A stretch of DNA of 64,000 bases from Chloroflexota bacterium (GTDB lineage Bacteria > Chloroflexota > Anaerolineae > Anaerolineales > VGOW01), in assembly GCA_016213135.1 (NCBI GenBank), contig JACRBQ010000079.1:19058-83057 (forward strand), in the 5' to 3' direction. Shown one piece after another: positions 9,552 through 20,208 of the stretch (positions are counted from its first letter, which is position 1; each line of letters starts with the position of its first letter). The notes under the pieces are model-generated. The model worked only from the letters and a program-made list of their open reading frames with translations, was not told the DNA's origin and did no database searches. A program made the translations under genes and the position numbers.

Positions 9552-9582
9552 CTATAAGCCCCGCTTATAGTATTTTACTATA
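9552..9582. promoter_or_regulatory. Two overlapping palindromes in the LysR/sigma-factor divergent intergenic region (candidate LTTR operator)
   Basis: CTATAAGC-CCC-GCTTATAG (9552-9570, perfect, contains T-N11-A) overlapping TATAGTA-TTT-TACTATA (9566-9582, perfect). Confidence 0.6.
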
Positions 9583-9672
9583 CTATGTCTTAGACTTGCC
9601 CCTCGGAACCTGCTACCATGTTTGTGTAAATCGGATTATTTCTATCTAGTTTCCCGGAAAGTCGAGGGGCAT

Positions 9673-10578
9673 ATGCTATACACAAAGCCGTTGCAACGCC
9701 TGATGGGAGAGGCCGAGCCGCTGCCGCTGCTGACCTATGATCAGGAAAAATCCCTGGCGCGGCGGGTGGGAGCGGGGCATGTGGCGCGGCGGCAACTGAC
9801 AAAACCTGCGCTGCCAACCGCCAACCGCCGGGCGCTGAGGCGCGAATTGACAGATGGCGAGGCCGCGCGCGAGGCGCTGGTGTTGCATAATCTGCGGCTG
9901 GTGCTGAATATCGCCGGTCGCTTCCGCAACGATTCACTCAACTACGACGACCTTGTACAAGAGGGCATCCTGGGCTTACTCAAAGCAGCGGACCGTTACG
10001 ATCCCCGGCGCGGCACGCGCTTTGCCACCTTTGCGGTATGGTGGATACGGCAGAGCATTGGCCGTGCCATTGCCAACTTTGGCCGCTCGGTGCGCCTGCC
10101 GGTGAACCGGGTACACAAGATCAGCCAACTCCGGCGCATGGCGGCACAGCTTTCGCAGCAAATGGGCGACGAGCCGCAGATTGAGGTGCTGGCGGAATCG
10201 GCTGGGGTAACGGCCAAGGCGGCTACCGAACTGCTGCAAGATGGGCAGGCAATTATTTCGCTGGACGCGCCGCTGGTGGAGGACGATCAGGATTCGCTGG
10301 AGCGATTTGCCGACACCACCGCCAGCGATCCCGAGGCGGCGGTGATCGACAAGAGCCTGAGCCGCATATTGGATGAGTCGCTGGCGCGGTTGGACGAACG
10401 GGATGCGGAAATTTTGCGGATGCGGTTCGGCCTGGGGGGCGGCGAGGCTCGACCGTTGCGGGCCATTGCCGACGATTGGCACATGAGTCCCGAGGGGGTG
10501 CGGCAGATTAGCCAGCGGGCGCTCTTGCGATTGCGCGCCATGCCTAAAGTGCGGGGGCTGGCCGAGTATCTTCGATGA
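9673..10578 (+). CDS. RNA polymerase sigma-70 family factor (RpoD/SigA-like group)
   Basis: NDSLNYDDLVQEGILGLLKAADRYDPRRGTRFATFAVWWIRQSIGRAIANFGRSVRLPVN; C-terminal region 4 helix-turn-helix. Confidence 0.92.
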   Translation: MLYTKPLQRLMGEAEPLPLLTYDQEKSLARRVGAGHVARRQLTKPALPTANRRALRRELTDGEAAREALVLHNLRLVLNIAGRFRNDSLNYDDLVQEGILGLLKAADRYDPRRGTRFATFAVWWIRQSIGRAIANFGRSVRLPVNRVHKISQLRRMAAQLSQQMGDEPQIEVLAESAGVTAKAATELLQDGQAIISLDAPLVEDDQDSLERFADTTASDPEAAVIDKSLSRILDESLARLDERDAEILRMRFGLGGGEARPLRAIADDWHMSPEGVRQISQRALLRLRAMPKVRGLAEYLR

Positions 10579-10638
10579 TACTGCGGCGGTGAAGCAATGG
10601 GCCTGGCGGGAAACGTTGCCTGTCAGGCCCGTTTTGAT

Positions 10639-11118
10639 TCATCCAAAATACCGGAAGCCGGTTTCTTTGAGGGTGAGCGCCACACCCTCGCGCAGCACCC
10701 CGGCCTCGACGACTTCGGCGGTGTAAAGTATGTGGTCGCCGGTGGGCAGCTCCTCCCTCACACGGCATTCCACCCAGCCCAGGGCCACGGTGAGGATGGG
10801 CGAGGCGGTGAGGGGTGAAGGCTTCCACAGGATGTCGCGCATTTTCTCGGGGTGTTTGGCAAAGGTCTTGCCCAGTTGCCCGGCCAGTTCGCGCTGGCCG
10901 CTTTCGAGGACGTTGACGACGAACGCGCCGTGCATGTCGAGGAGGCGGCGCATGTGGCTGTCGCCCTCGACGGCAATGGCCAGCATGGGCGGCTCGAACG
11001 AAACCTGGCTGAGCCAGTTGGCGGCGATGCCGTGGCCGCCCTCGCCATCTTTGGCGGTGACGGCATAGAGGCCGTAGGTGAACATGCGCAGCACTGTCTT
11101 CCTGGCGGTGGCATCCAT
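10639..11118 (-). CDS. Flavin reductase family protein (FMN-binding)
   Basis: MDATARKTVLRMFTYGLYAVTAKDGEGGHGIAANWLSQVSFEPPMLAIAVEGDSHMRRLL...GAFVVNVL. Confidence 0.85.
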   Translation of the reverse strand: MDATARKTVLRMFTYGLYAVTAKDGEGGHGIAANWLSQVSFEPPMLAIAVEGDSHMRRLLDMHGAFVVNVLESGQRELAGQLGKTFAKHPEKMRDILWKPSPLTASPILTVALGWVECRVREELPTGDHILYTAEVVEAGVLREGVALTLKETGFRYFG

Positions 11119-11152
11119 GTGAGTCTCCTTGATTGGCTCCAGCGTACCACGA

Positions 11153-11774
11153 TTATGCAAGAAAGTTCTGGCGGGCCAACACTTTGCGAACCAGCAGCGG
11201 GTGGGGCCGGTAGCGGTCTTCGCCGTAGTCGGCGTGCAGGGCGCGCATCACGGCGAGAACCACGGGCAGGCCAAGGGAGTCGGCCCACTGCAGCGGGCCG
11301 CGAGGGTAATTAGCGCCGAGCTTCATGGCGGTGTCGATGTCGGCGGCGGAAGCGATGCCATCGGCGAGGGCGGAGGCGGCCTCGTTGACGAGGCAGCACA
11401 GCACGCGCATGCGCACCAGGCCGGGGCCGTCGGCCACTTGCATGACGGTGACGCCCAGCGATTGCAGGAAGGCGCGGGCGCGGGCCAGGGTGGCCTCGTC
11501 GGTTTGCAGCGCCGGGGCCAGTTCCACGGTGTCGCCGAAGATCGGCGAGATGCCGGTGACGTGTTCCGGGTGGGCGGCCCACGAGGCGTCTTCGGTGGCC
11601 GAGCAGGGGACGGCGGCGGTGAGGATGAGGGGAGCGGCCGTCTGCTGCAACAAGGTTTGTTTGGCGGCCTTGTCGGTGAGGGTGAGGTCGAGGGAGGCGT
11701 CCAGCGGGAGAGAGGGGTCGGTGGTGTGCCCGGCCCGGCGGCAGAGTTGCTCAAACATTTCGCAGACGAGCGGG

Positions 11775-11797
<23 letters not shown>
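11153..11797 (-). CDS. Short 3-hydroxyacyl-CoA dehydrogenase-like protein with degenerate N-terminus
   Basis: C-terminal DGPGLVRMRVLCCLVNEAASALADGIASAADIDTAMKLGANYPRGPLQWADSLGLPVVLAVMRAL resembles the 3HCDH C-domain; no clear GxGxxG N-terminus. Confidence 0.65.
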
Positions 11798-13889
<2,092 letters not shown>

Positions 13890-13916
13890 ACCCCGATCCT
13901 CGCAACCGGCTCACTT

Positions 13917-14789
13917 TCATGGATATTCGTAGAATCCTTTTCCCGTCTTGCGGCCCAGCAGCCCGGCTTCGACCATTTTTTGCTGGATGGGATGCGGGCG
14001 GTATTTGGGGTCTTCGAAGAAGGCGTGATAAACGGACTGGGTGACGGCGAAGTTGATATCGAGGCCGATGAAGTCCAAGAGTTCAAAAGGCCCCATGCGG
14101 AAGCCGAGGGATTTCATCAGCGCGTCTATCGTATGCGCAGCCTGCCCTGACGCGAAGCGTGCCGAAGGGCTGGCCTTCTCGCCCAGCAGGCGCAGGCTTT
14201 CGCCGTAAAAGGGGCGAGCCACGCGGTTGACGATGAAAGCCGGGGTGTCGTTGCACACCACAGGCGTCTTGCCGAGGGCGCGGGCAAAATCGAGCGCGGC
14301 GGCCAGGGTATCGGGCGCGGTGAGGTCGCCGCGCACCACTTCGACGAGGGCCATGAGGTGCGGCGGGTTGAAGAAGTGCAGGCCCAGCACTTGCGCCGGG
14401 CGGCGGGTGGCGGCGGCGATGGCGGTGATGGACAGCGAGGAGGTATTGGACGCCAGCAGGGCGCGCGGGCCGAGCAGGTCGTCGAGCTGACGGAAGAGAT
14501 CGCGCTTGAGTTCCAGTTTTTCGGGAGCGGCTTCGATGACGAGGTCGGCGGCGGCGAGGTCGGAAAGCTGCGCGGTGGTTTTCAATCGGGCAATGGCCGA
14601 GTCGGCGGCGGCGGGGTCGGTCTTGCCGAGTTGCACCCCTTTGCGGATCGATTCATGAATGCGGTTGAGCGCGGCCTCAACGATCTCGTCGTTGATGTCG
14701 TAGAGGATCGTGTCGAAGCCGCGCAGGGCGCAGACTTGCGCGATGCCCGCGCCCATGGCGCCGCTGCCGAGAACTGCTATGGTTTGCAT
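13917..14789 (-). CDS. 3-hydroxybutyryl-CoA / 3-hydroxyacyl-CoA dehydrogenase
   Basis: [32 protein letters not shown]...[43 protein letters not shown]. Confidence 0.93.
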   Translation of the reverse strand: MQTIAVLGSGAMGAGIAQVCALRGFDTILYDINDEIVEAALNRIHESIRKGVQLGKTDPAAADSAIARLKTTAQLSDLAAADLVIEAAPEKLELKRDLFRQLDDLLGPRALLASNTSSLSITAIAAATRRPAQVLGLHFFNPPHLMALVEVVRGDLTAPDTLAAALDFARALGKTPVVCNDTPAFIVNRVARPFYGESLRLLGEKASPSARFASGQAAHTIDALMKSLGFRMGPFELLDFIGLDINFAVTQSVYHAFFEDPKYRPHPIQQKMVEAGLLGRKTGKGFYEYP

Positions 14790-14814
14790 GTTTTGGGGAC
14801 GCAGACGCTTCGCG

Positions 14815-14867
14815 CGCAGATGAACGCAGATTTTATTTGTATCTGCGGAAATCTGCGTTCATCTGCG
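14815..14867. repeat. Intergenic hairpin made of 10-bp iterations (CGCAGATGAACGCAGATTT)
   Basis: Perfect 19-bp inverted repeat 14815-14833 / 14849-14867, 15-nt loop. Confidence 0.9.
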
Positions 14868-14872
14868 GCCGA

Positions 14873-15658
14873 TTATTTGCCGATGAATTTCGGCGCGCGC
14901 TTTTCAAGAAACGCCGCCACGCCTTCTTTGTGATCAGCGGTGCGGCCGGCCGCGTCTTGCAGGTGGGCTTCGTAGTCGAGCGAGTCGCTCAGCGAGGCGC
15001 CGGCAGCGTGGAGCATGGCCCGTTTGGTGAGGCCGTATCCCGTGGTGGGACCCTGCGCCAGGCGGGTCGCCAGGGCGCGGGCTTGCGGCAAAAGGTCGGC
15101 GGCCGGCAGGATCTTGTTCACCAATCCGAGTCGCAGCGCTTCGGCAGAGTCGATCACTTCATTCGTATAGGCCAGTTCGAGCGCGCGCCCCATCCCCACG
15201 AGGCGCGGCAAAAAATAGCTGGCGCCGCTGTCGGGCGCGAGGCCGATGCCGATGAAGGCCATGCGAAACTTGGCGGTCTCGGAGGCGTAGCGAATATCGC
15301 AGGCGAGGGCGATGCCAAAGCCCGCGCCGACTGCGGCGCCGTTGACGGCGGCGATGACCGGCTTCTCGATGGCTTGCAGTTTGGCGACGATGGGGTTGTA
15401 CGTTTTGAGCAAATGCTCGCGGAACGAGTGGCCTTCGGGCCGTTGGCGTATGGCGGCCAAATCCTGCCCGGCGCTGAAGCCTTTGCCCGCGCCAGTGAGC
15501 AGCAACGCGCGCGCGGCGGAGTCGCGCTCGGCGGTTTTGAGCGCGTCTTGCAACTCGGCGGCCATCGCATCGTCGAAAGCGTTGAGGCTGTCGGGACGGT
15601 TGAGGGTGATTTCGGCGACGCCGTCGGTGAGGGTGTAGAGGAGGGTGGTGTAGGACAT
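14873..15658 (-). CDS. Enoyl-CoA hydratase/isomerase family protein
   Basis: MSYTTLLYTLTDGVAEITLNRPDSLNAFDDAMAAELQDAL...LLTGAGKGFSAGQDL...VIAAVNGAAVGAGFGIALACDIRYAS. Confidence 0.93.
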   Translation of the reverse strand: MSYTTLLYTLTDGVAEITLNRPDSLNAFDDAMAAELQDALKTAERDSAARALLLTGAGKGFSAGQDLAAIRQRPEGHSFREHLLKTYNPIVAKLQAIEKPVIAAVNGAAVGAGFGIALACDIRYASETAKFRMAFIGIGLAPDSGASYFLPRLVGMGRALELAYTNEVIDSAEALRLGLVNKILPAADLLPQARALATRLAQGPTTGYGLTKRAMLHAAGASLSDSLDYEAHLQDAAGRTADHKEGVAAFLEKRAPKFIGK

Positions 15659-15724
15659 GGCGGGAATGCGGAATGATGGCCGATGAATAATTATGCGCCA
15701 GGGCGGTGATGAATGCAAACGCAG

Positions 15725-16519
15725 TTACGGCCTCGGCGCATCCTCGCCCTCGCGCAGCACGGCAAGCATTTCGTCGTGGATGAGTCCGTTGGTGGCGAGC
15801 AGGTCGGTGTGGGGAACGGGCACGGGCCGGTCGCCGTGGTCGGTGACGCGGCCTCCCGCCTCGCGCACCAGCAGCACCCCGGCGGCAATGTCCCACGGAC
15901 TTAATCGGAATTCCCAATAGCCGTCGAGTCGACCGGCGGCGATGTATGCCAGATCGATGGCCGCCGATCCCAACCGGCGCACGGCGCGGGCGCGCACGGC
16001 AAAATGGCCGAACTGAGCGAGGTTGTTTTGTGGATTGATGCGGAGGTCGTAGGGGAAGCCGGTGACGAGCAACGACCGGCTGAGGGGGCGCTTGCTCGAC
16101 ACGTGGAGGCGTTGGCTGCCAAGGTAAGCCCCCTCGCCCCGCGCCGCCGAGAAACATTCATCGCGAGTGGGGTCGTACACCACACCCGCCACCGGCTCGC
16201 CGTGATGCAGCAGCGCCATGCTGATGCTGTAGATGGGCAGGCCGTGGGCGAAGTTGGTCGTGCCGTCCAGCGGGTCGATGAGCCATTCGTAGTCGGCGCC
16301 GCTGTTGATCAGCGCGCCCTCCTCGGCGCGAATGGCGTGATCGGGGAAGGCCTCGCGCAGGGCGGCGACGATGAGCGTTTCGGAACGGCGGTCGTATTCG
16401 GTGACGAGGTCGGTCTCGTTGAGTTTGAAGGTGGCGGCGCGGCTGCCGTTGCCGTCGGCCAGCAGCGCGCCGGCGCGGCGGGCGATGGCGATGGCGGTGG
16501 AGAGGATGGGGTTGGGCAT
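15725..16519 (-). CDS. Inositol monophosphatase family protein
   Basis: Start trimmed to MPNPILSTAIAIARRAGALL; DHAIRAEEGA...WLIDPLDGTTNFAHGLP and SPWDIAAGVLLVREAGGRVTD motifs. Confidence 0.92.
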   Translation of the reverse strand: MPNPILSTAIAIARRAGALLADGNGSRAATFKLNETDLVTEYDRRSETLIVAALREAFPDHAIRAEEGALINSGADYEWLIDPLDGTTNFAHGLPIYSISMALLHHGEPVAGVVYDPTRDECFSAARGEGAYLGSQRLHVSSKRPLSRSLLVTGFPYDLRINPQNNLAQFGHFAVRARAVRRLGSAAIDLAYIAAGRLDGYWEFRLSPWDIAAGVLLVREAGGRVTDHGDRPVPVPHTDLLATNGLIHDEMLAVLREGEDAPRP

Positions 16520-16529
16520 GGGGGGATTA

Positions 16530-16650
16530 TAAAGGATGAGGGGTGAAGGATGAAGGGTGAATGGGGAATGGAAAATGACGAATGACGAATGACGAATGAC
16601 GAATGTCAGATGGTCGCTTTGCGTGAGGCGCAAGGCGTGACCGCTGACGG
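16530..16650. repeat. Period-7 repeat array plus hairpin (AGGATGA.. ATGACGA x4.. GGTCGCTTTGCGTGAGGCGCAAGGCGTGACC)
   Basis: aggatga|ggggtga|aggatga|agggtga|atgggga|atggaaa|atgacga x4 read directly. Confidence 0.9.
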
Positions 16651-16665
16651 GCGGGGGCGATATGC

Positions 16666-16671
16666 TATACT
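16666..16671 (+). promoter_or_regulatory. Candidate -10 hexamer TATACT 7 nt before a GTG start (possible leaderless mRNA)
   Basis: gatatgcTATACTttgcgccGTG. Confidence 0.4.
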
Positions 16672-16678
16672 TTGCGCC

Positions 16679-16933
16679 GTGCACACGATAGAGATCACGT
16701 ATTGCGCCGTTTGACACTACACTCCCCGGGCGGCCAGTTTGGCCGGCGAACTGCTCGCGAAGTTCGAGATGAGCCTCGAATCGTTGCGCGTAATCCCCTC
16801 GGATGACGGGCGGTTTGAGGTGACGTTTGACGGCGAGCTGATCTATTCCAAACTTGCCACGCGCCGCCACGCCGAGCCGGGCGAGGTGGCGGGGTTGGTG
16901 GCAGAAAGACTGAAAATGACGAATGAAAAATGA
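16679..16933 (+). CDS. Predicted selenoprotein of the SelT/SelW/SelH (Rdx) family, CxxU motif with in-frame TGA
   Basis: GTG-CAC-ACG-ATA-GAG-ATC-ACG-TAT-TGC-GCC-GTT-TGA-CAC...: (M)HTIEITYCAVUHYTPRAASLAGELLAKFEMSLESLRVIPSDDGRFEVTFDGELIYSKLATRRHAEPGEVAGLVAERLKMTNEK. The ORF track shows only the part after the TGA (16739-16933). Confidence 0.7.
16731..16745 (+). promoter_or_regulatory. Candidate bacterial SECIS hairpin (CGGCC-AGTTT-GGCCG)
   Basis: 5-bp stem, 5-nt loop with G as second base; apical loop 21 nt after the TGA at 16712-16714. Confidence 0.5.
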
Positions 16934-16976
16934 CGAATGACGAAAAACATCGTCGTTCGTCCATCATCGTTCGTCA
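16908..16976. repeat. Period-7 repeat array in imperfect inverted arrangement between the SelW-like gene and trpS
   Basis: aaaatgacgaatgaaaaatgacgaatgacgaaaaacatcgtcgttcgtccatcatcgttcgtca. Confidence 0.85.
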
Positions 16977-16985
16977 CAAAGGGAT

Positions 16986-17969
16986 ATGGCAAAAAAAGGA
17001 CGAGTGTTTTCCGGGGCGCGACCGACGGGCCGCCAGCATTTGGGCAATTATCTGGGGGCCATCAAAAACTACGTGGCCCTGCAGGACGATTACGAGTGCG
17101 TGTATTGCATTGTGGATTTGCACGCGCTGACCACGATGGACGAGTTTGAAGACCTGAAGCAGAACACCGCCGAGATGGCGCTGGACTGGCTGGCGGCAGG
17201 CATTCGCCCCGATGAGACGATCATGTTTGTGCAGAGCCACGTGCCGCAGGTGACGGAGTTGCACACCATCCTGTCGATGTTCACGCAGTTGGGCAAGCTC
17301 ACCGACCTGCCGACGTTCAAGGAAAAGGTGGCCCAGCACCCGCACAACGTGAACTACGGGCTGGTGGGCTACCCGGTGCTGATGACCGCCGACATTGCGC
17401 TGTACAAAACCGACACCGTGCCGGTGGGCATCGATCAGGCCTCGCACATCGAATTTGCCCGCGAGATCGTGCGCACGTTCAACCACCGCACCCAATCGAA
17501 CGTGCTGATCGAGCCGCAGATGAAGAACACCGAATACCCTAAGGTGCTCGGCACCGACGGCGCGCAGAAGATGGGCAAGAGCCTGAATAACCACATTGAA
17601 CTGGCGGCCACCCCCGAAGAAACGTTGGCCAGAGTCATGACGATGGTGACCGACCCGCAGCGGCAGCGGCGCACCGATCCGGGCCGCCCCGAGGTGTGCA
17701 ACGTCTTCACCCTGCACAAAACCTTTTCGCCGAACGAACTGCCGATGATCGACCGCGAGTGCCGCGTGGCCGGCATCGGCTGCGTGGATTGCAAGAAGAT
17801 TCTGGCGAAGAGCCTGAACGCCGACCTTGCGCCGTTCCGCGCGCGGCGGGCCGAGATTGCCAAAGACCCGAACCGGGTATGGGACGTGCTGCACGACGGC
17901 GCGAAGCGGGCGACGGCAATTGCCGAGAAGACGATGGACGAGGTAAAGGCGGCGGTGGGATTGCCGTAA
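16986..17969 (+). CDS. trpS: Tryptophanyl-tRNA synthetase
   Basis: VFSGARPTGRQHLGNYLGAIKNYVALQ...; KMGKS signature. Confidence 0.97.
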   Translation: MAKKGRVFSGARPTGRQHLGNYLGAIKNYVALQDDYECVYCIVDLHALTTMDEFEDLKQNTAEMALDWLAAGIRPDETIMFVQSHVPQVTELHTILSMFTQLGKLTDLPTFKEKVAQHPHNVNYGLVGYPVLMTADIALYKTDTVPVGIDQASHIEFAREIVRTFNHRTQSNVLIEPQMKNTEYPKVLGTDGAQKMGKSLNNHIELAATPEETLARVMTMVTDPQRQRRTDPGRPEVCNVFTLHKTFSPNELPMIDRECRVAGIGCVDCKKILAKSLNADLAPFRARRAEIAKDPNRVWDVLHDGAKRATAIAEKTMDEVKAAVGLP

Positions 17970-17970
17970 G

Positions 17971-18007
17971 TCCCAAATCCCAAACTTCAAACTTCAAATT
18001 TCAAATG
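17971..18007. repeat. Period-7 array (CCCAAAT/TTCAAAC) between trpS and dtd
   Basis: cccaaat|cccaaac|ttcaaac|ttcaaat|ttcaaat. Confidence 0.85.
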
Positions 18008-18057
18008 CTGACGATGTTAGCCTTTGTAGTTTGAAGTGGGGAGTTTGATTCTCGTTT

Positions 18058-18495
18058 ATGCGCATACTACTTCAACGAGTCACCCAAGGTTCGGTCACGA
18101 TAGATGGCAAGCTGGTTTCGGAGATTGGCCCGGGGCTGGTGATTCTGGTGGGGGTGGGCAAGGGCGACACCGCCGAGCAGGCCGACTGGCTGGCGGAGAA
18201 GGTTGCCAACTTGCGGATTTTTGAGGATGACGCAGGGAAGATGAACCGCTCGGTGCTGGAGGCGGGCGCGAGCGCGCTGGTGGTGAGCCAGTTCACGCTG
18301 TATGCCAACATGGACAAAGGCCGCCGCCCCTCGTTCATTGAAGCCGCCTTGCCCGAAGAGGCCGAGCCGTTGGTGGATCGATTTGCCAAAAAGCTACAAT
18401 TCGCCGGTGTGCCGGTGAAGACCGGCATCTTCCGCGCGGTGATGCAGGTGGAGATTCACAACGACGGGCCGGTGACTATCATTCTTGAAAGGTAG
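18058..18495 (+). CDS. dtd: D-aminoacyl-tRNA deacylase
   Basis: [33 protein letters not shown]...[23 protein letters not shown]. Confidence 0.97.
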   Translation: MRILLQRVTQGSVTIDGKLVSEIGPGLVILVGVGKGDTAEQADWLAEKVANLRIFEDDAGKMNRSVLEAGASALVVSQFTLYANMDKGRRPSFIEAALPEEAEPLVDRFAKKLQFAGVPVKTGIFRAVMQVEIHNDGPVTIILER

Positions 18496-18503
18496 GAAAG
18501 AGT

Positions 18504-18581
18504 TGACAACGGATGTAACGGATGTGAACGGATATAAGCTGGTATGAAATCATCCGTTAAAATCCGTTTCATCCGTTGTCA
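18504..18581. repeat. Hairpin of 9-10 bp iterations (ACGGATGTA / ATCCGTT)
   Basis: TGACAACGGATG (18504-18515) pairs with CATCCGTTGTCA (18570-18581); internal ACGGAT/ATCCGT iterations. Confidence 0.88.
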
Positions 18582-19353
18582 GGGTCTTTGGTTCAACCCA
18601 AACAACACTATCTATCTGCACGGCGGTCGCCCCGGCCTCCAACATCGCATCCATATCCGCTCGTGAGTGAACGCCGCCCGCGCCGATGATCGGCAGGGCG
18701 GTTTGTGTTTTAAGCTCCCGCACGAGGGCTAGGGCGCGCGGCAAAAGGGTGGGGCCATACAGCCGCCCGGTCACCCAGTTGCCCTCGCGCCACAGCGTCC
18801 CACGCGGCGGGGCGGTGACGGTGAGGGCTTGCGCTCCGGCCTTTTCGGCCATGCGGGCAAAGGCGGCGGCGCGGGCGTGGGGCAGGCCGGCGATGACGGG
18901 CTGGCGGGCGGTTTGGGCGGCGGCGCGCAGCAGCGCCTCGGCATTGGTCAGCGGCTCGTCGTCGCGAAAGCCGATTTCGATTCCGGCCACGGAGTCCACC
19001 CGCTCCAGCTTTTCCACACAATTGATCAAATCGGATACGGTGTCGGCGGCGAGGTGAACGATGACCGGGCAGCCCAGCCGCGCCCATTTGCGCTCGTAGT
19101 CGCGCAGGGCGGCGGAGAGGCCGGGGTTGGGCAGGCCGGTGTGCACCAGCACTCCGCCGGGGAAGGGGACGACGCGCGTTCCCCGGGCCGGGGTGCGCGG
19201 GCGCAGGGTGAGCGGGTTGGTGACGAATGCCCCGAGGCGCGAAAAATCCACCAGCGAGGCGTATTCGTCGGCGAAGCCAAACGCGCCGCCCCCGGCGATG
19301 AGGGGCGAGGCCAGCGGCAGGCCGGTTTTGTGGGAGGGGGCGAGGTCAATCAA
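18550..19353 (-). CDS. Dihydroorotate dehydrogenase (class 1B-like)
   Basis: MIDLAPSHKTGLPLASPLIAGGGAFGFADEYASLVDFSRLGAFVTNPLTLRPR...LPIIGAGGVHSRADMDAMLEAGATAVQIDS. Confidence 0.8.
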   Translation of the reverse strand: MIDLAPSHKTGLPLASPLIAGGGAFGFADEYASLVDFSRLGAFVTNPLTLRPRTPARGTRVVPFPGGVLVHTGLPNPGLSAALRDYERKWARLGCPVIVHLAADTVSDLINCVEKLERVDSVAGIEIGFRDDEPLTNAEALLRAAAQTARQPVIAGLPHARAAAFARMAEKAGAQALTVTAPPRGTLWREGNWVTGRLYGPTLLPRALALVRELKTQTALPIIGAGGVHSRADMDAMLEAGATAVQIDSVVWVEPKTLTTDETDFNG

Positions 19354-19450
19354 ACGATGAATGATGAAGGCGGAATGACCTGCACCGCACGGCGCGCGGT
19401 TGCAGTGCGGGTGAATCGTGAAGGCAAAGGTTCATCGTTCCGCGTTCAGC
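19352..19450. repeat. Composite element: period-7 iterations + CTGCACCGCAC hairpin + inverted iterations
   Basis: aaacgatgaatgatgaaggcggaatgacctgcaccgcacggcgcgcggttgcagtgcgggtgaa...ttcatcgttccgcgttcag. Confidence 0.8.
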
Positions 19451-20208
19451 GTTTGGGTTAGCCCATCGTCCGGCGCGCCAAAGAGGCGGTGGAGGCCTTC
19501 GACCGTGAGCAGGGCTTCGCGGACGGTGACGGGGCGGCCCAGTTCCTGCGAACGGCGGCGCACAAAGAGCGGGTTCTGCGTTTTGTGACACAGGGCGGCG
19601 GCTTCCTTTTTGTCTAGCACCGGCGACACGTCCAGCACGAGGTCGGCGGGGTCGTCGGTGTTGGCGAGGCGCGGGCGCGGGTGCTCGGGGAAGTTGGCGG
19701 CGAAGGTGTAGAGGAGGGGTTGGACGTCACCCTCACCCCCGGCCCCTCTCCCTGAGGGCGAGGAGAGTTTACGCAATGAGGCCACTGCTGCTAATGCCAT
19801 TTGGTGCAGCAACACATGCGCCGGGTGGCCGTATTCGCCGTTGGAGCCGTGGGTGAGCACGGCGTCGATTTTGAATTGTTTGATGGCGGTGGCGATCTGC
19901 CCGGCCAGCATGACGGGGTTGTGCGCCGGCGCAAACAACTGCTCGCCGGGGCCAACGGTGGGGTCGGTGTAGCCAAGGAAGGTGAGGCTCTTGCCGCCGA
20001 GTTTGCCCACGGCGCATACCATTTCCTGCTCGCGCACCTCGCCCAGGTGTTCGCGATCGGTAAGGGGCGGTTCGCCGAGGTCGCCGCCTTCGCCACGGGT
20101 GAGGCAGGCCACGTGCACTGCCGCGCCACGGTCGGCCAGCAGGGCCAGCGCGCCGCCGGTGAGAATGGTTTCGTCGTCGGGATGAGCTACGAGGCAAAGG
20201 ATGTTCAT
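19432..20208 (-). CDS. PIG-L / LmbE-family deacetylase
   Basis: MNILCLVAHPDDETILTGGALALLADRGAAVHVACLTRGEGGD... HGSNGEYGHPAHV. Confidence 0.92.
   Translation of the reverse strand: MNILCLVAHPDDETILTGGALALLADRGAAVHVACLTRGEGGDLGEPPLTDREHLGEVREQEMVCAVGKLGGKSLTFLGYTDPTVGPGEQLFAPAHNPVMLAGQIATAIKQFKIDAVLTHGSNGEYGHPAHVLLHQMALAAVASLRKLSSPSGRGAGGEGDVQPLLYTFAANFPEHPRPRLANTDDPADLVLDVSPVLDKKEAAALCHKTQNPLFVRRRSQELGRPVTVREALLTVEGLHRLFGAPDDGLTQTLNAER
19727..19770. repeat. In-gene insert CCCTCACCCCCGGCCCCTCTCCCTGAGGGCGAGGAG coding LSSPSGRGAGGEG
   Basis: Interrupts the PIG-L fold (...ALAAVASLRKLSSPSGRGAGGEGDVQPLLYTF). Confidence 0.7.

Noticed and set aside
16712-16714. TGA as an ordinary stop, i.e. the SelW-like gene as a pseudogene
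   Set aside because: Kept as an alternative but disfavoured: no other disruption, stop located exactly at the CxxU position, and a suitably spaced hairpin. Needs genome-level check for Sec machinery.
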